A stretch of 26,100 nucleotides of DNA from CAYMRB01 sp964392615 (GTDB lineage: Bacteria; Planctomycetota; UBA8108). The notes beneath the pieces are model-generated. The model was not told the DNA's origin. It saw only the letters and a list, made by a program, of their open reading frames with translations, and made no database searches. The translations under genes and the position numbers were made by a program. Shown here in pieces: positions 15,018 through 22,755 of the stretch. The stretch lies in NCBI GenBank assembly GCA_964392615.1, contig CAYMRB010000090.1:1-26100 (forward strand), given 5' to 3'. The stretch's first letter is position 1; the number at the start of each line of letters is the position of its first letter.

Positions 15018-16418
15018 TCACGCGTGCTCCACACGACGTCCGCCGAGCCACGTCGACACGATTTCGCACGTGACGGGCCGTTCATGCCCGTCGCGTTCGA
15101 CGACGTCGAGCAGTACGAGGTCGGCCCGAGCGCCGGGAACGATCGCGCCCCGATCGTCGAGACCGAGGAGCCGCGCCGGGTTGCGCGCGCACATGCGCGA
15201 CGCCGCGTCGAGCGCGTCCGCCAGTGACATCGCTTCGTGCCGCCGGGTGTACACGCCAGCCATGTCGCGCCGCAGCAGGCCGACGAGGTTCTCGAAGACC
15301 TCGCGCATGCCGATCGCCGAACCGAAGAGCGATGCCGCATCCGAGCTCAGCGGGTTCGCGCGTCCGGCCTGACCCGCGCCGTTCGCACGCGGCGGCACGA
15401 CGCGCAGGTACGCGCCGCGGACGTCACCGTCTGACGCGCCGATCGACTCGCCGCGGATGCCGAACACCTCGAACTCCCCCACCGGCGGCCCCATCGCGAA
15501 GCCTGCATCGCTGATGCCGATGAAGCGGCCGACCTCCTTGCGGGCGATCCAATCGCGCACGAGCTGCGGGTGGACGTGCACTCCGTCGACGATCACCGTC
15601 GCGATCAGGTCGTCGTTGCGCAGCACCTCCTCGAGCATGCCGCCGTCGTCGAAGACCTTGAGGTTGCTGCCGGTCGGCCCGTTGCCGAGATGAATCGCGT
15701 AGCGCAGCCCGGCGTCGACGGCCTCCCGCAGCCGCCGTGCGTGCGGCTTCGCATGGCCGCAGCCGACGACGATGCCGAGCTCCGTCGCCCGCCGCACGAG
15801 CTCGATCGCGTCGTCGGACATCTCCGGCGCGATGTTGATCATGCGCACCGCGCTGGTCGCCGCGAGCTTCTCGAGCGCGTCGCGACTCGGAGCGAGCACC
15901 TCGTCCGGGTTGTGCGCGCCATGGAACTGCGGGTTCATGAACGTGCCCTCGACGAGTCCACCGAGGAACGCCGCATCGAATCCACAGGTTCCTTCATCCG
16001 ACGACTCGAGCACCTGCCGCATGCCGTGGAGGTAGGCGTCGATCTCGGCGAGAGGCGCCGCCAGCGTCGCGAGAACGCAACCGGTCACGCCGCGCGCCAC
16101 CTGCCACGCGAGCACGTCGCGAATGCGGTGCGCGTGCGCGTCCGGGGTCTGCAGACCACGCGCGAGCCAGTCGATATCGTTCACCTGGATGTCGATCCAG
16201 CCCGGCACGATCCAGCGGCCGCCCGCATCGACGATCGGAGCGTCCGGCGGCGCGTCGACCTCGGCTGCGATCGCGCGCACCGTGCCGTCAACGACGAGCA
16301 CGCTGGCGCGCTCCGCCGCCCTCGACGCGTGCAGCGACGCCTGCGGATCGCGTTCGCCGTCGCCGCGCACCACATACGCGTCGCGGATGACGAACGTCGA
16401 CGCCGCGGGCTCAGTCAT
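15018..16418 (-). CDS. NagA-like amidohydrolase (N-acetylglucosamine-6-phosphate deacetylase family)
   Basis: This metal-dependent amidohydrolase of 466 residues most resembles NagA, which removes acetate from N-acetylglucosamine 6-phosphate. Visible family motifs are PGWIDIQVN (72-80), LVEGTFMNPQFHGAHNP with metal ligand Glu157, GHAKPHA with His222, AIHLGNGP with His243, VDGVHVHP with His281, and ISDAG with catalytic Asp304. All the NagA metal and catalytic positions are filled. It is longer than typical NagA (about 380) because of insertions near 15-40 and in the C-terminal third. NagA's LEGPF is VEGTF here and THLYNAM is IHLGNGP, so the substrate may be a different N-acetyl sugar. The start overlaps the aminotransferase stop as ATGA, implying translational coupling. 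Its stop is 6 bp from the end of the convergent pseudogene. Confidence 0.85.
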   Translation of the reverse strand: MTEPAASTFVIRDAYVVRGDGERDPQASLHASRAAERASVLVVDGTVRAIAAEVDAPPDAPIVDAGGRWIVPGWIDIQVNDIDWLARGLQTPDAHAHRIRDVLAWQVARGVTGCVLATLAAPLAEIDAYLHGMRQVLESSDEGTCGFDAAFLGGLVEGTFMNPQFHGAHNPDEVLAPSRDALEKLAATSAVRMINIAPEMSDDAIELVRRATELGIVVGCGHAKPHARRLREAVDAGLRYAIHLGNGPTGSNLKVFDDGGMLEEVLRNDDLIATVIVDGVHVHPQLVRDWIARKEVGRFIGISDAGFAMGPPVGEFEVFGIRGESIGASDGDVRGAYLRVVPPRANGAGQAGRANPLSSDAASLFGSAIGMREVFENLVGLLRRDMAGVYTRRHEAMSLADALDAASRMCARNPARLLGLDDRGAIVPGARADLVLLDVVERDGHERPVTCEIVSTWLGGRRVEHA

Positions 16419-17824
16419 CGGCGAGCAGTCCGTTGAGAGAGGGCTCCCAACACCTCGCGGAACGACTCCTCGAGCACGTCGAAGCCCTCGCGCAACGCGA
16501 CTGCCGGGATCGACAGCGGCGGCGCGATCTTCAAGCAGCCGCCCCCGAGCCCGACCGGAGAGAAGAGCAGCAGGCCCTTGCGGTAGGCCGCTTCCGTCAC
16601 CGCGTAGGTCAGGTCCGCGTCCGGTTCCAGCGTCCCGGGCTGCACGACGCGAATGCCGCCGACGAGCCCCTTCGCCCGAACGCAGCCGACGCGATCAGCG
16701 AACGCGCGCTCGATGCGCTCGCAGCCCGCGGCGAGTTCTGGCTCGAGCGCCGCCGCCTTCTCGATGAGGTCGTCCTCCTCGAGCGCATCGAGGCTGCCGA
16801 GTCCGGCCGCGACACTGAGGGGAGATCCCGAATGGGTCGACGTCATCGATCCCGACGGATACGTCGACACGACGTCCGAGCGGCCGATGACCGCGGCGAG
16901 CGGCAGCGAGCTCGAGATCCCCTTGCCGCACGCGATCAGGTCGGGAGCGACACCGTAGTGCTCGAACGCGAAGAGCTTCCCCGTGCGCCCGAAGCCCGCC
17001 TGCACCTCGTCGAACGTCAACAGCGCGCCGTGGCGATCGCACCACGCTCGCAGCGCCTGCGCGTACTCGGGCGGCATGAAGTCCGGTCCGATGCCGAGAT
17101 ACGTCTCGGACAACACGCCAGCGACCTGTGCGCCGTCGACGCCGTTTGCCGCGAGGGTCCGCTCGAATACGTCGAACGACACGTCATCGAGCAGGTAGCC
17201 GTCCGGAAACGGCACCTGTAGGAACGACTCGTCGTCGTCGCCGATCCACATCTTCAGCGGCGGGATGCCACCGGCGAGCTGCGAGCCGAGCGTGCGCCCG
17301 TGAAAGCCGCCGCCGAACGACACGATCAGGCGCTTGGCCGGATCGAGGCTGCGGCCCCAGGTGCGCATCAGCTTGATCGTGCATTCGACGGCCTCGGAGC
17401 CGGTCGTCACGAGAAACACGCGATCGAGCCCGTCGGGCGCGATCGCGGCCAGACGCTCGGTGAGCTCCGCACGTCCCTCGTGCACGAAAACGTAGGTCGA
17501 CAGCAGCTTGCCGTCGAGCAGCGCCTGCAAGCGCTCGATCACGCGGGGATGAGCGTGGCCGACGTTCGCGACGAGCACGCACGAGCTCCAGTCGATCCAG
17601 CGGTTGCCGAAACGATCCGCGACCGTGTGCCCTTCGGCGCGATCCCACAGCACTGGCGGCTGACAGGCCATCGATGGCGCCTCCGAGCGCATCAGTCGCT
17701 CGAAGACCTCGATCGACTCGGGCACGGGCTGCGGCGTCACGATGCGCCGGTGCTCCGTCTCGACGTGCGGGACGTCGACGGGCTCGAGGGAGTAGCGTCC
17801 GTAGCGTCGTCCTTCTGCGACCAT
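16415..17824 (-). CDS. Class III PLP-dependent aminotransferase
   Basis: This encodes a 469-residue fold-type I enzyme of the GABA/ornithine aminotransferase class, moving an amino group onto an aldehyde or keto substrate. Motifs are TGSEAVECTIKLMR (141-154, cofactor phosphate loop), GGGFHGRTLG (171-180), SETYLGIGPDFMP (239-251), FDEVQAGFGRTGK (271-283, Asp272 contacting the PLP ring nitrogen), LIACGKGISSSLP with the Schiff-base Lys301, and STHSGSPLS (329-337). The ATG at 17824 has GGAG 7 nt upstream. It is 13 bp after the phosphatase-like gene and overlaps the NagA-like gene by 4 bp. 4-Aminobutyrate aminotransferase is the nearest general name, but the phosphatase/deacetylase neighbours suggest an amino-sugar or aminocyclitol substrate. 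That is inference from context. Confidence 0.92.
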   Translation of the reverse strand: MVAEGRRYGRYSLEPVDVPHVETEHRRIVTPQPVPESIEVFERLMRSEAPSMACQPPVLWDRAEGHTVADRFGNRWIDWSSCVLVANVGHAHPRVIERLQALLDGKLLSTYVFVHEGRAELTERLAAIAPDGLDRVFLVTTGSEAVECTIKLMRTWGRSLDPAKRLIVSFGGGFHGRTLGSQLAGGIPPLKMWIGDDDESFLQVPFPDGYLLDDVSFDVFERTLAANGVDGAQVAGVLSETYLGIGPDFMPPEYAQALRAWCDRHGALLTFDEVQAGFGRTGKLFAFEHYGVAPDLIACGKGISSSLPLAAVIGRSDVVSTYPSGSMTSTHSGSPLSVAAGLGSLDALEEDDLIEKAAALEPELAAGCERIERAFADRVGCVRAKGLVGGIRVVQPGTLEPDADLTYAVTEAAYRKGLLLFSPVGLGGGCLKIAPPLSIPAVALREGFDVLEESFREVLGALSQRTARR

Positions 17825-17837
17825 GAGCCGTCTCCGA

Positions 17838-18686
17838 TCAGCCGTCCTCGCTCAGGACGAGAGCCTCCCGCATGCGCCTCTCGTCGCCCGGATGACAGAT
17901 CAGCAGACTGCTGCGAAAATACCACCGACGCGGATCGCCCGGCTCGAGGAAGTAGATCGAGTCGTCGACCTCCGGACCGACCGTGCGCACCTCGCCGTCG
18001 ACCTGAACGGAGGCGTGCAAGCCGAGCCGCAGGATGAGCGGCAGCGCGCCGCCGGCGTCCCACAATCGCACGCTGCCGAGATACGACAGGAAGCGCCCCT
18101 GCAGCAGGCCGACGAGCGGTACGACGGCAGCACCGAGCGACATCACCGGGTTCGGCAGATCGACGCGGCCGCGCTTCGCCAGCTTCTGCGTGATCGCGAC
18201 GAGGCCGATCTCGCCAGGGTACGGCGGCGGCGACGGCAGGACGCGCCAACGCCACTGGCCGTCCTCCAGACTGCCTTCCTCGACGCCGTCCTCGGTGGAG
18301 ATCACCATCTCGCCGAACTCCGGCATGTAGACCGCCCCGTCGACGAAGCGCCCCTCGACCATGCGGCCGATCGATACGCCCCAGTTCGGCAGATAGCACG
18401 AGAACGGCGCCGTTCCGTCGATCGGATCGATGACGAACGCCTCCTCGCGCATCGCGCGATCGATGTAGTCCTCGCCCTTCTGCGCGATGGTCTCCTCGCC
18501 GATGATGAACGCGCCACCGTCGGGATCCTCGAGGCGATCCGTCAGGAGGGCTTCGATCTCGCGATCGGCCTGGGTGACGATCGAGCGATCGCTCTTGAAC
18601 TGTCGATCGAGGTTCTTCTTCGCACGCCGGGCGATCTCGCCCGACTCGAGTAGCAATTCGATGATCTTCTCGCGTGGCCAGCTCAT
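17838..18686 (-). CDS. Inositol monophosphatase family phosphatase
   Basis: The 282-residue product has the metal-site motifs of the Mg-dependent, lithium-sensitive phosphatase family: KSDRSIVTQADREIE (31-45, Asp41), IIGEET (61-66, Glu64/65), the hallmark DPIDGT (Asp87, Asp90, Thr92), and WDAGGALPLI (209-218, Asp210). It should hydrolyse a phosphomonoester such as an inositol, sugar or histidinol phosphate; the exact substrate cannot be told. The central region (about 130-190) and the tail (RRWYFRSSLLICHPG) differ from textbook SuhB. The ATG at 18686 has no Shine-Dalgarno, but a good promoter ends 8 nt upstream, so the mRNA may be nearly leaderless. It is the first gene of a three-gene operon with the aminotransferase and the NagA-like enzyme. 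Confidence 0.9.
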   Translation of the reverse strand: MSWPREKIIELLLESGEIARRAKKNLDRQFKSDRSIVTQADREIEALLTDRLEDPDGGAFIIGEETIAQKGEDYIDRAMREEAFVIDPIDGTAPFSCYLPNWGVSIGRMVEGRFVDGAVYMPEFGEMVISTEDGVEEGSLEDGQWRWRVLPSPPPYPGEIGLVAITQKLAKRGRVDLPNPVMSLGAAVVPLVGLLQGRFLSYLGSVRLWDAGGALPLILRLGLHASVQVDGEVRTVGPEVDDSIYFLEPGDPRRWYFRSSLLICHPGDERRMREALVLSEDG

Positions 18687-18694
18687 GGAATCGC

Positions 18695-18723
18695 AGGATA
18701 GAGCGCCTGCGAAGGAATGCCAA
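18695..18723 (-). promoter_or_regulatory. Promoter of the phosphatase-aminotransferase-deacetylase operon
   Basis: On the minus strand TTGGCA (18723-18718) and TATCCT (18700-18695) are separated by 17 nt. Initiation is expected near 18688, leaving 0-3 untranslated bases before ATG 18686. This matches the arrangement upstream of the lipoprotein gene at 12445. Confidence 0.6.
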
Positions 18724-18804
18724 GGGGCCGCGCGGGAATTGGCCGGAATTCACGAGCGCGTTCGCACGTCCCTGCGCTCGCGACGACCGCGGCTGCGTTC
18801 TTAG

Positions 18805-18841
18805 TGCCGCCTTTCACAAATATCTGTGCATACGAGCGGCA
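18805..18841. repeat. Nested palindromic intergenic element
   Basis: Outer arms TGCCGC (18805-18810) and GCGGCA (18836-18841) enclose the near-perfect palindrome CACAAATATCTGTG (18815-18828). The AT-rich centre stands out against GC-rich surroundings. The flank to 18885 (CTTCGTTGCGCTCAGTCGAC and GGGCC) is also atypical of neighbouring DNA. It lies in the 199-bp gap between the ECF sigma gene end and the phosphatase operon. It may be a member of a dispersed intergenic repeat family, or a binding site. Confidence 0.5.
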
Positions 18842-18885
18842 TCTTCGCCCGCTGGCTTCGTTGCGCTCAGTCGACTATGGGCCTT

Positions 18886-20700
18886 TTAGCGTCGAATCAT
18901 CGGTGCGATCCAGCTCGCGTCCTCGAGAAGCGGTCTCGCCGCTTCGGCGTCGAGACCGACCATCTCGACGATGGCTTCGAGGAGGCGCGCGTGCGCCGCG
19001 CCGGCCGCCGCGACGTGTTCGGCCCGCGGCGGCAGCGCAGCGTCAGCGAGCGACGGCGACTCGGCGGAGAGCACTAGCACCTCATCCGCCCATGTGTCGA
19101 ACACTGCGGAGAGCGCGATCTGCTGGGCTTCCGTGAGACCATAGCGACTCGTGGCGAACTCGCGGATGCCGACGAGAGCGGCGGCGCGGTCGTCATACTC
19201 CCGCACCTTCACGCTCGTCGCGATCAGCAGGGGCGAGCAGATCGCCAGCCCGAGGCGGTCGACCTCGTGGACCGGCGATAACGCATTCGCCTGCTCGTCG
19301 TTCAGCTGGTCCCAGAACGCCGCCATGGCGCCCTGCTTGAGACACAGCTCGTCCACGACCTTGCGCAGCTTCGGAGTCGCGTCGGCGTACCGCTCCTGGG
19401 TCGCATCGTACTCGGACTCGAAGCTCTCGACCGCCGTCGCGATCGCGTCCTTCTGCGTCGCAGTCAGCGGAAGCTCCGTACGCTCTAGCAGAGCAGCCAA
19501 CGTATTCGCCAGCACGAGCGGATGGGTGAACTCCCCGTTGCCGGGCGCATGTGTCGGGACGACGTCGATGAGGGACGGTGCGAGACCGCCGAGCGCCCGC
19601 ATGATGTCGCGCGCGGATCGCCGCAGCGCGTCCTCGAGCTCATCCGGCGGCGATCCTTCTCGCTGCCGCTCCAGGGCCTTCACCTGGACCGCGTGGTAGC
19701 TTTCGAACGCGGCGGCGATGCCCGCCCAGTCGGCCGTCGCGACGGGCAGATGGTCCCTCAGGCTGCCGGCGAGGATGGATGCGGTGGCTTGCCGCTCGCG
19801 ATCGGAAGCGTCCTTACCGCCGGCCCCCGTCGCATCGGCCGCGGCGATGGACTTGCTCAGCGCCTCGACCTGCTCGTGCAGTCGTCGATTGGTGGACTCG
19901 AACGCGTCGCGTTCGCGACGCGCCGTCGCGAGACCCGCACGCACGCGCTCGAGCTCCGCGGCGATCGCCGTCTCCTCAGACGCGCTGCGCCCGGAATCCG
20001 GCGACACCGATGTCCCGAGATGGCCCAACCCGACGCCTACGGCGAGACTCAGCGCACACAACGCGGCGACACAGGCGAGGCTCTTCGTCGTCATCGTGAT
20101 CCCTCCCACGGCCAAGGCTGAAGACGTTGTGGCCGCCTCGCAGGCGACCGCCTCGACACCGAAATCGACGGAAGACGTGCCCGCCAGTATCGCGCCGCAC
20201 CAGAGCTGTCGGTCGCCGCCGTGCGCGCGATCGAGCCGGTCGCGAAGAAGAGCCAGCGCCGTCTTGATCCGCGACCGAACCGTGGTGGCTGGTGTGCCGA
20301 GCCGGGCCGCGATCTCGACGGGCCTCAGCCCCTCGAAGAAACGCAGCAGCACGGTGGATCGAAGGGGCTCGTCCAGCGCGAGCACGGCATCGACGACCCG
20401 GCGCTGCACCTCGACGCGCTCGACGAGCGCCTCGGTCGTAGGCGCGCAGTCCGGGCGCGAAACGGCTCGCTCCCGACGACGTCGGGCGGACTCGGTGCGG
20501 AACGAGCGAAACGCGAGATTCACCAGTACCCGACGCAGCCAGGCTCGGGTCAAGATTGCCGGCGGCCGACGACACGCCGCCAACCAGGTCTCCTGCACGA
20601 CGTCCTCGGCGAGGCCGCGGTCCGAGACCAGGGCCCGGGCGAGGACTTCCATCCACCGCGCGTTCTTCAGCAGCTCTTCCGTGTTGACGGACTCTTCCAT
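18886..20700 (-). CDS. ECF-type sigma factor fused to a membrane-anchored coiled-coil/extracytoplasmic domain
   Basis: This encodes 604 residues from ATG at 20700, with GGAG 7 nt upstream. Residues about 10-75 match sigma70 region 2 (SDRGLAEDVVQETWLAACR, then RAWLRRVLVNLAFR), and 98-157 match region 4 with its helix-turn-helix (LDEPLRSTVLLRFFEG, EIAARLGTPATTVRSRI). After a linker (160-200) comes a hydrophobic segment at 206-228 (SLACVAALCALSLAVGVGLG), a coiled coil at about 242-290 (ETAIAAELERVRAGLATARR), and a helical C-terminal region of about 300 residues with no family I recognise. The topology implies sigma domains in the cytoplasm and the C-terminus outside. Planctomycetes are known for ECF factors with long C-terminal fusions. 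An internal ATG at 20094, directly before the membrane segment, has GGGAGGG 6 nt upstream, so a separate 402-residue product without the sigma part may also be made. No separate anti-sigma gene is adjacent. Confidence 0.88.
   Translation of the reverse strand: MEESVNTEELLKNARWMEVLARALVSDRGLAEDVVQETWLAACRRPPAILTRAWLRRVLVNLAFRSFRTESARRRRERAVSRPDCAPTTEALVERVEVQRRVVDAVLALDEPLRSTVLLRFFEGLRPVEIAARLGTPATTVRSRIKTALALLRDRLDRAHGGDRQLWCGAILAGTSSVDFGVEAVACEAATTSSALAVGGITMTTKSLACVAALCALSLAVGVGLGHLGTSVSPDSGRSASEETAIAAELERVRAGLATARRERDAFESTNRRLHEQVEALSKSIAAADATGAGGKDASDRERQATASILAGSLRDHLPVATADWAGIAAAFESYHAVQVKALERQREGSPPDELEDALRRSARDIMRALGGLAPSLIDVVPTHAPGNGEFTHPLVLANTLAALLERTELPLTATQKDAIATAVESFESEYDATQERYADATPKLRKVVDELCLKQGAMAAFWDQLNDEQANALSPVHEVDRLGLAICSPLLIATSVKVREYDDRAAALVGIREFATSRYGLTEAQQIALSAVFDTWADEVLVLSAESPSLADAALPPRAEHVAAAGAAHARLLEAIVEMVGLDAEAARPLLEDASWIAPMIRR
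20094..20107 (-). promoter_or_regulatory. Internal ribosome-binding site and ATG at the sigma/membrane boundary
   Basis: On the minus strand GGGAGGG (20107-20101) is followed after 6 nt by an in-frame ATG at 20094. The product starting there would open with a standard signal-anchor (MTTKSLACVAALCALSLAVG). This is among the strongest ribosome-binding sites in the window. Confidence 0.55.
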
Positions 20701-20770
20701 CGACGATCTCCTGCGACAGTCATGGAAGGAATTCCAGCGGGCGACGACGACGAAAAACGCGGCTTTTGAC

Positions 20771-20784
20771 GACTCGAGCGAGTC
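20771..20784 (-). terminator. Possible terminator after the acyl-CoA-synthetase-like gene
   Basis: GACTC and GAGTC form a 5-bp stem with a 4-nt loop. On the minus strand it is followed by GTCAAAAGCCGCGTTTTT. It lies 57 nt past the stop at 20841. The stem is short, so termination may be weak. Confidence 0.35.
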
Positions 20785-20840
20785 AGTCTCCCATCAGCCG
20801 TCGAACGGTCGGCATCGACGCGCGCGTCGCACGGTCGGAC

Positions 20841-22577
20841 TCAGGCGTACATCTCGCCGTAAATCGACGAGAACTCGGCCTCGACGACCCGCCGTACGAG
20901 CTTCCCCGTCGGGCCGATTCCTCCCGCGTCCTTCAGGCTCCGTGGACTGACGACCCACGGGCCGATGTGCTCGTCGACCGGTCGTGCGGCGTTGTGGTCG
21001 CGGACGAGCTGTCGGCAGTAGTCTTCCGCCGACGGATTCGCGTCGAGCCCCTCGCGCAGGAAGAACACGCAGCCCAACCGCGGCTTCGCGTCGCCGATGA
21101 CGATCGCCTCCTCGAGAATCGCGTCGCGGTTCGAGTCGGCGGTCTTGATGGCGTCCTCCATCGGGATCGGAAAGTAGTTCAGCCCGTTGTCGGTCGTGAT
21201 GCGATCCGAAACCTTGCCGAGAACCTTCAACCGCTGCCGTCCGTCGAACGCGGCGCGGTCGCCGGTCCTCTTGCGCCCCTCGAACGGCACGAGCGTCCCG
21301 CCGGGCTCGACGTAGCCCGTCGCGATCTGCGGCCCCGTGACGATGAGCTCGCCCTCCTCGATGATCGCGCCGACACCCGGAAACAGCCGGCCACACGTCC
21401 CGAACGCGCCACGCCGTCGGTCGTTCAGATCGCACACGCAGAGCGGACCGGTCGTCTCGGTCATGCCCCACCCCTGCAGGACGCGCACGCCCATGACCTC
21501 GAGGAACGCCATGGAGTGGAGGTTCGGCTTCGCTCCCCCGATGACGACGAAGTCCGGCGTGCCGAGGCGGCCCTGGAACATCTTCCCGAACAGCTTGCGC
21601 GCCGTCAGGATCGCCGGCAGCGCCAGTCGGCCTCGCAGTCGCCCGGCCTCCAATGCGATCAACCCGTCCTCGGCTTTGCGGACCAGCCGCTTGAGACCGC
21701 GCCGGACGGGCGGCGGGATGCGCGCCAACTTGCGAAGCTCCGCTGGCACGCGGCCGGAGAGGTCGCTCGTCAGCTTCTCGTAGAAGCCGCCGCGCATGCG
21801 ATTGAGCACGATCGGCACGAGAATCAACGCGTCGACCTTGCCGGTCTTCTCCTGCGGCAACCGCGCGAGGTTCTGCACGTCGCTGAACAGAACCCGCCGC
21901 GGCCGCACGGCAAGGAAGCCCATGATGACGACGAACGCGAAGATATGGCTGGCCGACAGCGGGCAGTGAACGGTCATGCCGGCGCGAAGGAAGTCGAGCG
22001 CGCGAATGTTCTCGATCGCCGCCTCGATATTCCCGAGGCTGATCTCCGTGCACTTCGCGATGTCGCTCGACGTACCCGACGTGAAGATCCACGCGACCGG
22101 ATGATCCGACGCCATGTCGGACGCGAACAGGTCGCCGCTGCCTCCGGTGTCGTCGGGCGCGGGCATGTGATCGGAGACGAGGGAAACGCGCAAGCTGTGG
22201 TCGAGGAGCTCGCCCCAACCGTCGGCTCGCGCGGCGAAGCCGTCCCCCACGGCGAGAAGGCGGATGCCATAGCGCCGCATGTACAGCTGCTGCGTCGCGT
22301 CGTCCCAGTTCGGATAGAGCGGCACGACGGTGAAGCCGTGACTCATCGCCGCGAACGCTGCGATGAGAAACTCGATGGCCTCCTCGCTCTTGAACAGAAG
22401 CGCGACGCGCTGACGTTCGCCGGAGCGCAGCGGCCCGAGCCGAGAACGGTAGGCCCGGATCGCGCCGAGCATGCCGGCACCGTCGAGCTCGCGCACGCGG
22501 TCGCCGCGGCGATCGAACGCCTCGAGGCCGACACCGAGATCTGGAAGCCCTTCCACGAGCTCCTTGAGCGTACCCAT
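20841..22577 (-). CDS. AMP-forming acyl-CoA synthetase/ligase family protein
   Basis: The 578-residue product activates a carboxylic acid with ATP to an acyl-adenylate, normally before transfer to CoA or a carrier. Motifs are the phosphate-binding loop FTSGTSSDIAKCTEIS (165-180), GWGMTET (369-375), TGD (438-440), the hinge GKVSDRITTDNGLNYFP (454-470), and the catalytic lysine in GPTGK (Lys559). The loop departs from the usual TSGTTGxPKG, having one extra residue and lacking Pro and the second Gly, but it keeps a Lys (175). The helical insertion at about 260-335 resembles long-chain fatty-acyl-CoA synthetases. The ATG at 22577 has GGGAG about 10 nt upstream. Substrate is unknown, probably a long-chain or unusual acid. 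It stands alone: its own promoter is upstream and the sigma gene is 140 bp downstream. Confidence 0.88.
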   Translation of the reverse strand: MGTLKELVEGLPDLGVGLEAFDRRGDRVRELDGAGMLGAIRAYRSRLGPLRSGERQRVALLFKSEEAIEFLIAAFAAMSHGFTVVPLYPNWDDATQQLYMRRYGIRLLAVGDGFAARADGWGELLDHSLRVSLVSDHMPAPDDTGGSGDLFASDMASDHPVAWIFTSGTSSDIAKCTEISLGNIEAAIENIRALDFLRAGMTVHCPLSASHIFAFVVIMGFLAVRPRRVLFSDVQNLARLPQEKTGKVDALILVPIVLNRMRGGFYEKLTSDLSGRVPAELRKLARIPPPVRRGLKRLVRKAEDGLIALEAGRLRGRLALPAILTARKLFGKMFQGRLGTPDFVVIGGAKPNLHSMAFLEVMGVRVLQGWGMTETTGPLCVCDLNDRRRGAFGTCGRLFPGVGAIIEEGELIVTGPQIATGYVEPGGTLVPFEGRKRTGDRAAFDGRQRLKVLGKVSDRITTDNGLNYFPIPMEDAIKTADSNRDAILEEAIVIGDAKPRLGCVFFLREGLDANPSAEDYCRQLVRDHNAARPVDEHIGPWVVSPRSLKDAGGIGPTGKLVRRVVEAEFSSIYGEMYA

Positions 22578-22640
22578 CGATGCAATACTCCCGTCGTGAT
22601 AGGTCGTCCGGACGATCCCTACCGGACGAACCGTGCCGCC

Positions 22641-22669
22641 AATCTACGCGGGAGGCGGAGCTGCGGCAA
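22641..22669 (-). promoter_or_regulatory. Promoter of the acyl-CoA-synthetase-like gene
   Basis: On the minus strand TTGCCG (22669-22664) and TAGATT (22646-22641) are 17 nt apart. Predicted initiation near 22634 gives a leader of about 57 nt containing the GGGAG site. Confidence 0.55.
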
Positions 22670-22690
22670 GGAGCGGGTGCCGGAGCATCA

Positions 22691-22725
22691 GGAGAGGAGG
22701 GAGCTGACGGCGCTCCCTCTTCTCC
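22691..22725 (-). terminator. Terminator hairpin after the LamG protein gene
   Basis: GGAGAGGAGGGAGC (22691-22704) pairs with GCTCCCTCTTCTCC (22712-22725) at 13 of 14 positions, with a 7-nt loop. It begins 31 nt after the stop at 22756. There is no T-run, so it may act as a stable 3' end or a factor-assisted terminator. Confidence 0.6.
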
Positions 22726-22755
22726 CGATCTTCCGGTCGTCGTCGACGTCGGGGG

